DNA of 17,377 bases from Oehlia diaphana (lineage: Eukaryota; Glomeromycota; Glomeromycetes; Glomerales; Glomeraceae). Both the position numbers and the translations under genes were made by a program. The stretch spans positions 7,195 through 24,571 of the forward strand of contig QZLH01000397.1 of NCBI GenBank assembly GCA_003833135.1, in the 5' to 3' direction. The notes beneath the pieces were generated by a model. That model worked only from the letters and a program-made list of their open reading frames with translations, did no database searches and had not been told where the DNA came from. Shown piece after piece: positions 9,161 to 16,811 of the stretch; the first letter of the stretch is position 1, and each line of letters opens with the position of its first letter.

Positions 9161-9910
9161 TTTTTTTATTAATAAATAATATTTAAAACATACAGTACGT
9201 AAAAAAAAAAAGAATATTCACAAATAATATATAATATATACAATAGTTTACATTTTTCAAAATTTATGATTTTATTTTTATATTTTTTTTTAAAGTATCC
9301 CATAATAATCTTAAGAGTTTACAGTATTAGTAAGACTTATTAGATAAAAAAGTATTTTTGTACCACAAGAAAGATCTGATTATGGTAATTTTGGCCTATC
9401 AATTTCTTATCGTGAAAAATGATTGATAAAAGTAAAAGGAGTTTCAATAACTAACATAAAAAATGTAATTTGATCTTTGTTGCATGCATATTATTTTTTC
9501 ACCAGTTTCAAACAATCGATTGTTGAATCCATATGTCATATTTTACTATTTTAGTTAGTAAATGATATCTTTAAAAATAATTATTATTTTGACAAACTAG
9601 TTGTAATAATGATAATATTACAGAGCAGCCAATTGGAAGTACTTTACAATAAAGTCCGTTTGTACTTAATTTTTTCATTAAATTACATTATTGTATTTAT
9701 AATATTAAATTTCAAATGTAATATAAATTCATAATTAAAGAATTAGTAATTCATGGTTCATATGATAAAATTGAAATTATAATTTAATTTCTTGTTTCAT
9801 TATTAAACCGCCATATATATTGGTTTATTTTATCTTTATATTATTTGAGAAAGTAAAAGTTTTAAAGAATCAAGCATTTTTAGTTCGTTTTTGATAAACA
9901 AAATAAATAT
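9161..9910. other. AT-rich intergenic stretch
   Basis: No gene seen. It holds the dispersed repeat copy at 9658-9728 and a small hairpin, AAACC paired with GGTTT, near 9805-9827. Confidence 0.55.
9658..9728 (-). repeat. Dispersed repeat, copy 2 (inverted partner at 4436-4504)
   Basis: Its reverse complement shares TTACATTTGAAATTTAATAT, TTATAAA and AGTACAAAC with 4436-4504 in the same order. It is not part of the larger inverted duplication but flanks it on the outside, as copy 1 does on the other side. Confidence 0.45.
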
Positions 9911-9911
9911 T

Positions 9912-9917
9912 TTTATT
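9912..9917 (-). terminator. Candidate poly(A) signal of the 128-aa secreted-protein gene
   Basis: AATAAA on the minus strand about 155 bases past the stop. Position and neighbouring sequence (CAAAATA followed by ATATTTTTATT on the plus strand) resemble the paralogue's 3' region at 1300-1330. Confidence 0.35.
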
Positions 9918-10068
9918 TATTTAATAATACATATCATATTGCAATAAATTCAGTAATTGAAAAAAAAAAATACATGATAAAAAGAAATACATGATAAAGT
10001 TTAATGAGAAAGTAAATTCATAAGCTAAATAATACTACACCAAAATAAACCGTTGATATAAACTTCGT

Positions 10069-10455
10069 TTAGCATTTGGAAGTGCATGTATTAGGGTGTG
10101 AGCAAACGGAATAATTAGGGCAACATCCACCGTATTTGTCATAGCACCAATGATATCCATTTGGGCACTTATGGTTCTGTCTTTCCAACAAAGACCTTTT
10201 CTTATTACTGCTAACAGCTGATTGAACCCTATCGATTGGATCGCCTCTTTTCCAATTAGAAGTTGCTTCTTCATCTCTCTTCTTATTATCGTTAACAGAT
10301 GGTACTCTACTTGACCCTTCTCCTCTTTTCTGATTATCGCTGACTGATGGTACTCTACTTGAGCCTTCTCCCCTTTCCTGATTAGTTGGCGTAGAAGCAA
10401 CGAAGGTGCTGAAAGCCAAGATTGTGAGTGCAATTAATACGATAAAGAATCTCAT
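10069..10455 (-). CDS. Secreted Kex2-processed repeat protein with cysteine-rich C-terminus (128 aa)
   Basis: Single-exon gene; paralogue of the 115-aa protein at 1471-1818. Residues 1-21 are a signal peptide closely matching the paralogue (the LT..AFST core), then TPTN. Residues 25-91 are repeats starting N-x-(K/E)-R. Two are nearly identical 16-residue units (25-40, 41-56; core GEGSSRVPSV); a 10-residue and a 17-residue unit follow. Lys-Arg pairs at 43-44, 59-60, 69-70 and 86-87 suit Kex2 cleavage; the first unit has Glu-Arg instead and may not be cut. The C-terminus has cysteines 97, 104, 111, 112, 118, 124 and 128 with spacing C-x6-C-x6-CC-x5-C-x5-C-x3-C, one residue different from the paralogue. 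CPNGYHWC then GGCCP resembles cores in fungal cell-surface proteins. Seven cysteines leave one unpaired. It may yield several short peptides plus a cysteine-rich one. A longer overlapping frame at 10035-10433 is a shadow. Confidence 0.9.
   Translation of the reverse strand: MRFFIVLIALTILAFSTFVASTPTNQERGEGSSRVPSVSDNQKRGEGSSRVPSVNDNKKRDEEATSNWKRGDPIDRVQSAVSSNKKRSLLERQNHKCPNGYHWCYDKYGGCCPNYSVCSHPNTCTSKC
10288..10383 (-). repeat. Two tandem 48-bp coding repeats
   Basis: These encode the two 16-residue Kex2 units of the 128-aa protein (10336-10383 and 10288-10335). They differ at a few bases and change Glu to Lys and Ser to Asn. The similarity at silent positions points to a recent internal duplication. 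Confidence 0.85.
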
Positions 10456-10596
10456 GATGATTTTGTATTTTTTTTTGGAAAATAAAAAGTTATTTCTTTT
10501 GAATAATCGAGAAATTTCAAAATTGTTTGGAAATGAATTTATTTTTTTTATTAAAGTTATCGTGAACTAAATGTGAAGTTAAGGATTTGAAAGCGG

Positions 10597-10604
10597 TATT
10601 TATA
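10597..10604 (-). promoter_or_regulatory. TATA box of the 128-aa secreted-protein gene
   Basis: TATAAATA on the minus strand, followed by CCGC, 142 bp before the ATG. It matches the paralogue's TATAAATACGC apart from one inserted C. The leader is about 70 bp longer than the paralogue's. The start context ATCATCATGA is shared. Confidence 0.6.
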
Positions 10605-10622
10605 ATGAAAAAAATACTAAAA

Positions 10623-10810
10623 AAATGCATATAAAAGTTTTCAAAAGAATGTTTTCGAAGAAATTATCAATGAATGATTGTATTGACGGAGTTTACGGAT
10701 CTTTTATGATCTTAATATAACTTTTTTCACAAAAACAAAGAATTAACGCCAAGTTCGTGATGCATAAATCTACTTCCATTTTTGCAATGTTACAATATAT
10801 ATTACAATGA
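10623..10810 (-). promoter_or_regulatory. Upstream region conserved with the 115-aa protein gene
   Basis: AAATGCAT with downstream AAAGTTT at 10623-10640, and the GCCAAG, GTGAT and CAT block with GTTACAATAT and ATTACA at about 10744-10807, correspond to 1953-1970 and 2108-2160. GCCAAG is about 292 bp from the ATG, against about 294 in the paralogue, although the TATA distance differs. Confidence 0.55.
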
Positions 10811-10901
10811 GAACGTAAACGAACTAAGTCAATTATTCAGATTTATTGGTTTTATCTAACATTGATTTTTTTTTAAAAAATTAGATTCAAATTGCCTAAT
10901 A

Positions 10902-10950
10902 TTTTTAATTGTGAACCTTTAATTTTTCTACTTGGAATTTCTTTTTATAA
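10902..10950 (-). repeat. Third copy of the outermost island of the inverted duplication
   Basis: TTAATTGTGAACC, then AATTTTTCT and GGAATTTCTT, corresponds to 9115-9160 in the same orientation and to 5421-5457 in the opposite one. Only this block is shared. It lies about 450 bp upstream of the 128-aa protein gene. Confidence 0.4.
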
Positions 10951-10959
10951 TTTTCATGA

Positions 10960-11640
10960 ACAATCTAAAATTTTTGTCATAATTAATTTTTTAAAATAAA
11001 TATCTTAATATAAAAAAAAAAAATAATTGTCCTCATTGTGTGGCAATAAATGAATAAAATGTTTCTTGGCAATTGCAAAATACATAGTTTAAAAATGAAA
11101 TGTATAATATAATTTATTAAATGATATATTTTTAATTTTTAAGGAAATAAAATAATCGAAAAAAATAGGGTTTTTTTACTTAAAATAAATTTAATTAATT
11201 AAAAATTTTAATGAATTTAATTACTTTCCTTTTTTAAAAATATGTATTACTCGAGATAAAAATAGTTATTTGAATCAAGTTCGTTTGTGCTACAAAATAA
11301 TGATCCGGTGATGATGGGCGTCATCCAAAACATATGATACACTCAATGAAATGACGTTACAATTTGGTCTAATTTTAAAATATTCAGTTTCAATACAATT
11401 TGGAAAATTCTAAATGATGCAAACAAAAGAAATAAATGATTTAAATGATTCAACTGAAATTATAATTTGGAAAATCTATAAGGTACTGTTTAAATCAAGA
11501 TATGGAAAATAATTTAAAATTATAATTTACTTAAAAATAACAATTCATTGGTACTTTGCATTTAAATTGCATATTACGCAAGAATATTATTATTGTTACT
11601 TCAAATAAAACCTTTAAAGGCAGTCGATATAGATTTTTGT
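10960..11640. other. AT-rich intergenic stretch
   Basis: No coding frame or RNA gene supported. A small hairpin, GATGA paired with TCATC around TGGGCG, lies near 11312-11328. Confidence 0.5.
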
Positions 11641-11651
11641 GTAATAATTTT

Positions 11652-11668
11652 GAATTTAGTAAAATTTT

Positions 11669-11714
<46 letters not shown>

Positions 11715-11721
11715 TAAATTC
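11652..11721. repeat. Poly(A) run of 42 bases between 10-bp inverted repeats
   Basis: An uninterrupted run of 42 A at 11670-11711 is flanked by GAATTTAGTA (11652-11661) and its exact reverse complement TACTAAATTC (11712-11721). Run length may be affected by sequencing error. A 68-codon frame across it is a low-complexity artefact. Confidence 0.8.
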
Positions 11722-11828
11722 CTATTTATTTGTAGAAAAAAAGATTATATTTGTGTAAAACTTCTCATGTATGCGATATCTGATTTTCTAAAAATCTAAA
11801 GAAAGTTATTTAATCATTTTATTTATAT

Positions 11829-12068
11829 TCAATTGTAAACTAAATGAAAAGTTGGTGTTCCGTGTTTGAGACTTTCCTTAAAAAAGTAAAATAAATATTT
11901 TGTGGTCTCGTCGCCAGCAGGTTGTTTGTCCCTTCTGATTTCAAGAAAATGATTAACCTTCATCGATAATCTAATTGTTGCAAAATCTGGCCGGTAAAAA
12001 TTATCTTTATCTCCTTTTTATCTGAATCATCATCCTCCGAATCATCGACTTCCATGTCATTGACATCT
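11829..12068 (-). pseudogene. Possible broken coding remnant with an acidic stretch
   Basis: On the minus strand, 12067-11960 reads an acidic stretch (EVDDSEDDDSDKKE) and then stops. A different frame opens at 11963 and runs 44 codons to 11829, including RRDKQPAGDETTKYLFYF, which has protein-like composition. One frame change would link them. No start, splice sites or family could be established. The middle of the stretch (GGCCGGTAAAAATT on the plus strand) also resembles part of the foldback element at 13031-13149, so it may instead be repeat debris. Confidence 0.25.
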
Positions 12069-12069
12069 T

Positions 12070-13030
12070 AATTTTCCTTATCTTCTTTTTAGATAAATCC
12101 ATTCTCTTATTACACTTGTTTTTTTACCTCCCTTTGTATAACTTATTGCCCTCGCTTACCTCTAAAACTTTTTGTTTATAATTATATATACATAGAGTAG
12201 AATTTATTTAACGGAAATAAGGCCTTCCGTAGGTAAGATCGTCTACCATTAAGATAAATGTCTCAATTAAACTACGCGTGCAATTAGAAAAAAGTAAAAA
12301 AAAAGTGAATACCTCGGATAAGGGAAATCATATGAAGAATTTTCACCGATAAAGAAGTTAATTTGTCTTTGAATCATTTGAAGTACAAGAACCAGAACGT
12401 TAAGAAGTTGTTTGTGGTCCATCGAATATGAGCTTGATTATCTAAGTAATCTTGTAAGACGGATATACATTGAGGTTGTATTTTCCTCTGGTCCAGGTGA
12501 GTTCATATAGTACTTTTGATGAATTTTTCAATAACTTATTCAAAGTCGATTACAGGTGTTTCCCCTTCCTATTAATATTATGAAAAGGTCATTGGAAATG
12601 ACATTTGTATAATTAGGTTACACCGAATGAATAACCTCGAAGGAAGGTGTAGATGTGAAATGTGATCTTAGGTTAAAAATGGGTCGTTCATCCAAAAGGA
12701 GCTGATATGTATGCAAGGGACAAAGGCTTATTATGAAAGTTGTTCACAATTTAGGTGCAAATAGTGAAATTTACGTATTTTGCATTGAAATAATTTCATT
12801 GTAAAATATCCCCGTAGGTAGTGAAAAATTAAACTTAGGTAAACGTAAGTTTAAGGATGAAAACTAAATAATGCAATGATATATAATATGTTTAAATTAT
12901 CTAATAAACTTACTATATTTTATAAAAGTGTCATTTGCTTAGAGAAGATGGTACATTCAGTATCTGTATCTTCCTTTCTATCAATAAACTGAAATAAAAT
13001 AAATAAAATAATATTATTTAGAATTTTTCT
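12070..13030. other. Intergenic stretch without supported gene
   Basis: Slightly GC-richer than other spacers. A good-looking splice pair (CCAG then GTGAGT near 12496; TTACAG near 12556) lies in it on the plus strand. No exon frame stays open across it, so no gene is called. Confidence 0.45.
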
Positions 13031-13149
13031 ATCACCGGGGGTGATGATCACCGGGTGACTGAAATTATGATAATCGACCAGCATTAAACAACTATAGTGC
13101 CGGTAAAAATTGATAATTCTGGCCAACGGTGATGATCACCCCTGGTGAT
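13031..13149. mobile_element. 119-bp foldback element with 23-bp terminal inverted repeats
   Basis: ATCACCGGGGGTGATGATCA and three more bases (13031-13053) pair with 13127-13149 as an inverted repeat with three mismatches. The symmetry continues inward (AATTAT, then CC.GCA and TA blocks), so nearly the whole unit can fold into a hairpin. Each end also holds a smaller ATCACC/GGTGAT palindrome. No coding capacity and no clear target duplication. A degenerate relative may lie at 246-283. Confidence 0.7.
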
Positions 13150-13772
13150 TTGAAGTAAAAACCTATTATTTATCTTAATTGTTTTTCATTTGCTATTTTT
13201 AATTAATGGTGACAAATGTATCCTTTAATCAATTACCCTTAATAAAAATAGTCTCATTTTCGAACAGTGATACTGGAATGTTAATATCGAGAGAAAAGAG
13301 AATTTTACTTCTGCGTTAGAAACCTACTTATAATTTGGTCACTTGAATGGAAAGTAATTGTTATTTACAGTAAATAAAAAAAAAATTTAAAACAAATATT
13401 ACGCTTACATAATTTCCAAAGATAATTATTAAGAAAATGTAATAAAAAAAATTTTTTTATCCTTAAACGTGGCAAATTAAAATTTTAATGTGTGGCTTAC
13501 AAGTTCATTTAGCTTAGACATGTAATTTTGAGCATGTGATACGGCACAGTTGTGGTAACACCGTGTTCTTTTCGCGGAATTCTATTTGAAAGATGCCTCT
13601 ACAAAATTATAATTATCGTATACATTTCCTATATGCGAAAATTTATACCAACTTTAAATTTTGTACAACTTTGAATTTTTTCGTACACTTACGGCTGATT
13701 TACAGAATTTACAGAACCGGTTTATTTCAAACCCATATGGAATTAATTGTATGATGTAATTATCAATACGGG
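13150..13772. other. AT-rich intergenic stretch
   Basis: Nothing gene-like or clearly repetitive recognised. Confidence 0.5.
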
Positions 13773-13860
13773 AAATCAACATTTATTTTTAAAGGTCCGT
13801 CCAAGTACAGAAAAAAAATTTTTTTATATTTTAAATCAACATTTATTTTAAAGGTCCGTC
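13773..13860. repeat. Direct repeat, 28-29 bp copies 60 bp apart
   Basis: AAATCAACATTTATTTT, an A-run and GGTCCGTC occur at 13773-13801 and again at 13833-13860, differing by one T. The sequence between contains an A/T run, as expected for a short slippage or repair-type tandem duplication. Confidence 0.8.
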
Positions 13861-14187
13861 TGTTATCAAATTTACTATATACTCCAATTTAATTTGTGCC
13901 GATTTGGCTTATCAGGAGTTTAAATATAGTTTATGGGGTTGCATAGATCACCGTGATTAATAAGATGTCGTGATTCTATTGTAGTATAGGACTTTTAACT
14001 TCTTATAATCAATCAATTATTTGATTTTTTTCGGACTTCGGGGATAGATTTATTGTCGTACAACGATTTAATATATCAATTAGCGTGATTGATTGTATTA
14101 TATCACTAAATATACATAAATAAGCTTTAGCTAACGCGTATTTATTTAATTTTTATTTTTACAAAGTAATTTTTAATTTTTATTTTT
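13861..14187. other. Upstream region of the 384-aa protein gene
   Basis: No open frame supported. It includes ATCAATCAATTA near 14009-14020 and a roughly inverted CAATTAGCGTGATTGAT near 14077-14093, which may be regulatory. Confidence 0.35.
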
Positions 14188-14196
14188 TATAAAAAG
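14188..14196 (+). promoter_or_regulatory. TATA box of the 384-aa protein gene
   Basis: TATAAAAAG lies 56 bp before the ATG at 14244. It would give a leader of roughly 25 bases. Confidence 0.5.
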
Positions 14197-14243
14197 TATC
14201 TGTTATCTCACTCAATATACGATAGAAAAAATATTTTTTAAGT

Positions 14244-16439
14244 ATGGCCGCTGCTTCTACTTCCAACTTTAATGAAACATATATTGGACGCGATATCCTT
14301 GTTTCATACTTGCAGCAGCACCAAGATAAATCGTATCTTGGTTTTTTATCTTGCAGCCGAGATACTATTATCACTTCGTCAATGTTATGCTCGGCTAGCT
14401 GGATAAACCTTGACAGTTCTTGGTTAAGTCGTTTTCTGGATGAAGCAAAAAGACAAAACCAAGACAATTTCACTGCCTTAAATGAAAAGGTACAGTTTTT
14501 TTTTTATTTTGCAAAGAAAGGTGAACTCCAGTCGCTCCTAGGGGTTATCTTGGAAAATTACTGAATTTGACCGCTTGGTAACCACTCCAGGACCTCTTAT
14601 TCGGGCATCCATTCTTTGTTGTTAGTAAAGGTATATCTGTTCTGGAGGATGAACAGCTTGCCTTTATTACTAAATGAAAAATAATCAGTACACTCTAACA
14701 ATACCTTTCTTATAATAGATCAAGAAAGAACGGTTGCGACGTGCGGACCATTTAAAAGACTACTGGTGTAGTATTATTCAGGAGGGTAAGAAGGTATGTT
14801 GACTTATGTCATTCATAGAGCTTTGAACAGGTCAAGGTTAATTCAGGCCTAAATAACCTGTCCTGAAATATCTGTGTCAGTTTACCAAATTTTTGATTCA
14901 GTATCTGACTGATTAACCTGTTGATCCAAAATAAAAATGCTAAAAGCATTTTTTTTTATTAAAAAATGCCATTTCAGCATTTTCGATCAACGTTTTTAAA
15001 AAAACATTAATTTCGCTGATCAGTGACATAAATGATTAGTGTAAAATTTTGCCGATCTCCCGCACTTACAGTAAATATGAAGTGGTTCTTTCATAACTTT
15101 ATATTTTTATTTGAAAACTTTTAATAGTGGGCAATGTCAGCTTTGTTGTTTGTTTTATTACATAGCTGCATCCCATGGTTGGTAATTCATGATTTATATT
15201 ACGAAAATTGAAAACCCCCAATTTTGAATTAATTTATAAAAAATTGGTTATTTTTGTTATGTAAATCGACTGATTTTTTATTAAAATAAAAAATATCATT
15301 TTCATTATAAAAATTGAAAAAACCTTGATTTTTTATTAATTTAATAAAAAGTTGGTTATTTTTGTTATGTAAATCGAAAAATAAAAAATCATTTTCACAT
15401 AAAAATCGAACCTAAAAAAAATCAGTTTGGATTGCTTAGTAGACCTGAACTGGTCTGACCTATTCAGAGCTCTAGACTTATTCAGACATAGAGTAAGAAC
15501 TTGGTTAAATAGCTTCTAACATCATTTATAGAAACAAGTTCTTTTAGAGTATGAAGCTGAGAGAGACCGTATTTATCTTGCTCTTTCTGAAGTAAATAAT
15601 AAGATACAAATGACGAAAATTGAGCTTGCTGAAATTTCCAATGAATGGAAATCCAAAAAAAGACTAGATTTTAGCAGAGTCATTGGTGATAACTTTGATG
15701 AGGATATGGGGAGAAAATTTAATGAAGAAGATGTCTTTTTTGGTGCAGCTGTAGGCATTGAATTTGATAAAGAAATAGGTGATGACCCTAATGAAGAAGG
15801 AAATAACAGTATATCTCCTGGCGCTGCTGTGAGTATTTTAGGACCTGGTGGCATTGATGGAAATTTAGACAGAAAATTTAATGAAGATAATAATGGTGTC
15901 TTTTCTGGTGTAGCTGTGGGTGATGGATTTTATGAAGAAATAGGTGGAGATTCTAATGAAGAAGGAAATAACAATGTTTCTCCTGGGGATTTGGGACCTG
16001 GTGATTTTGATGAAGACATGGGCAATGAAGATGACAAAAATAGTGTCTTTTCTGCTGCAGCTGTGGGTGATAAAGAAGGAAATAACAATGTCTCTTCTGG
16101 CGCTGCTGTGGGTGGTTTAGGACCTAGAAACTCCCAACAAAAAATTAATAAAAGAAAGAGACCAACACCATCTTTAACCCGCCAATTAAATCCTCGAAAT
16201 CTGGAACGGGTTGACTATAATGTAGGGCCTCCATCAAGGAAGCGTCATAAAAAGCCTGTAAGTATTAAATTAAATTTGTTATACTGTACCAGCTGATGGA
16301 TTATGGCATTTACTCTTGTATATATTTATAGGTTCCACAACCACCACCGGAACCTTATTCATCACCATCACTACATTCTTTATCAATACCTTCGACCCCA
16401 TTACCTCTTTGCTTAAAATGCCCTCAGCATTGTTTTTAA
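14244..16439 (+). CDS. Four-exon gene: acidic-repeat protein with nuclear-localisation-like basic clusters (384 aa)
   Basis: Exons 14244-14489, 14719-14793, 15532-16257 and 16332-16439 join in one frame, all introns in phase 0. Donors are GTACAG (weak), GTATGT and GTAAGT; acceptors ATAATAG, TTATAG, TTATAG. CTAAC branch-like sites precede the first two acceptors. I recognise no family. Residues 1-82 are probably helical. Residues 83-160 are highly charged and may form a coiled coil. Residues 162-306 are three acidic repeats (162-213, 214-264, 265-306), each with an EGNN motif and ending in LGP(G/R). Basic clusters KINKRKRP (311-318) and SRKRHKKP (342-349) suggest nuclear import. The proline-rich tail ends with cysteines 376, 379 and 383. 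No signal peptide or membrane segment is seen. A nuclear scaffold or chromatin-linked role fits the composition, but this is inference. Confidence 0.72.
14490..14718 (+). other. Intron 1 of the 384-aa protein gene, containing a hairpin
   Basis: A 229-bp intron with donor GTACAG and acceptor ATAATAG. Reading on past the donor gives only 24 more codons before a stop. Inside, TAGTAAAGGTATATCTGTTC (14623-14642) pairs imperfectly with 14651-14672 around an 8-base loop, a strong local hairpin. Confidence 0.55.
14816..15474. mobile_element. Transposon-like insertion within intron 2 of the 384-aa protein gene
   Basis: The ends are imperfect inverted repeats of about 40 bp. TAGAGCT, TGAA, AGGTCA, TTCAGG and CTA occur in the same order from 14816 inward and on the opposite strand from 15474 inward. 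Intron 2 is 738 bp; without this unit only about 79 bp would remain, close to intron 3 (74 bp). GACTTAT occurs just left (14801-14807) and immediately right (15475-15481) and may be a trace of a target duplication, though the left copy is eight bases off the end. No transposase is encoded. Confidence 0.6.
15205..15405. repeat. Tandem duplication of about 106 bp inside the intron insertion
   Basis: Copy 1 begins AAATTGAAAA at 15205 and copy 2 at 15311. Both contain TTGGTTATTTTTGTTATGTA followed by AATCGA, and then a related A/T-rich tail with TCATTTTCA. Confidence 0.75.
15694..16128 (+). repeat. Three coding tandem repeats of 126-156 bp
   Basis: Units 15694-15849, 15850-16002 and 16003-16128 encode the acidic repeats. 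GAAGGAAATAACA is shared by all three, AGAAAATTTAATGAAGA by the first two, and GGCGCTGCTGTG by the first and third. The third unit is shortened by a deletion in frame. Confidence 0.8.
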
Positions 16440-16497
16440 TTTATTCATGATTCATATAACAAGTAGTGTAAGTCACTATTCAAATTCAGGGGAAATG

Positions 16498-16656
16498 AAA
16501 AAAAATCATTTTTTGCGATTATCTCATGATCCAGTAATCTAATTTTGATGAACATTTTTATGTTGTGTAGCTCTCCACGCCTTTACAAAATAAAAAAAAA
16601 GATCATCGAAATTGGACCAATAGATCGTACGATAACTACAAAAATGATTTTTTTTT
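16498..16656. mobile_element. Foldback (MITE-like) element downstream of the 384-aa gene
   Basis: The left arm (16498-16553) and right arm (16601-16656) are inverted copies of about 56 bp. They share AAAAAAAATCATTTTT, TTATC, GATC, AATTT and GATGA in order. The loop is about 47 bp. It starts 58 bp after the stop codon, so it may lie in the 3' untranslated region. Confidence 0.65.
16589..16594 (+). terminator. Candidate poly(A) signal of the 384-aa protein gene
   Basis: AATAAA 150 bases past the stop codon. It lies in the loop of the foldback element, so the transcript may end inside that element. In such AT-rich DNA the hexamer could be chance. Confidence 0.35.
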
Positions 16657-16796
16657 GGCGGATTACGAATTAATTTACTAGATTATCTTCTGCTTATTCG
16701 TCATGCATTATCCCATTTTTTATTATAAGTTTTAATCGTATTAAGACATGCAGCTATTATTAATTTTACTAGGCAAACTAGAATATGCGATTTGCC

Positions 16797-16811
16797 GGGG
16801 ACTCCGTCCCC
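16797..16811. repeat. Short GC-rich hairpin
   Basis: GGGGAC-TCC-GTCCCC is a perfect 6-bp stem with a 3-base loop in otherwise AT-rich DNA. It may be a remnant of a transposon end; no second end was found. Confidence 0.55.

Noticed and set aside
12361..12600. Possible plus-strand exon pair around a GTGAGT donor and TTACAG acceptor
   Set aside because: All frames on either side stop soon; about 45 open codons before the donor do not continue after the acceptor.
14180..14473. 97-codon minus-strand frame opposite exon 1
   Set aside because: It is antisense to an exon supported by splice sites and frame continuity.
15573..15854. 93-codon minus-strand frame opposite exon 3
   Set aside because: It is antisense to the acidic repeats and reflects their regular codon pattern.
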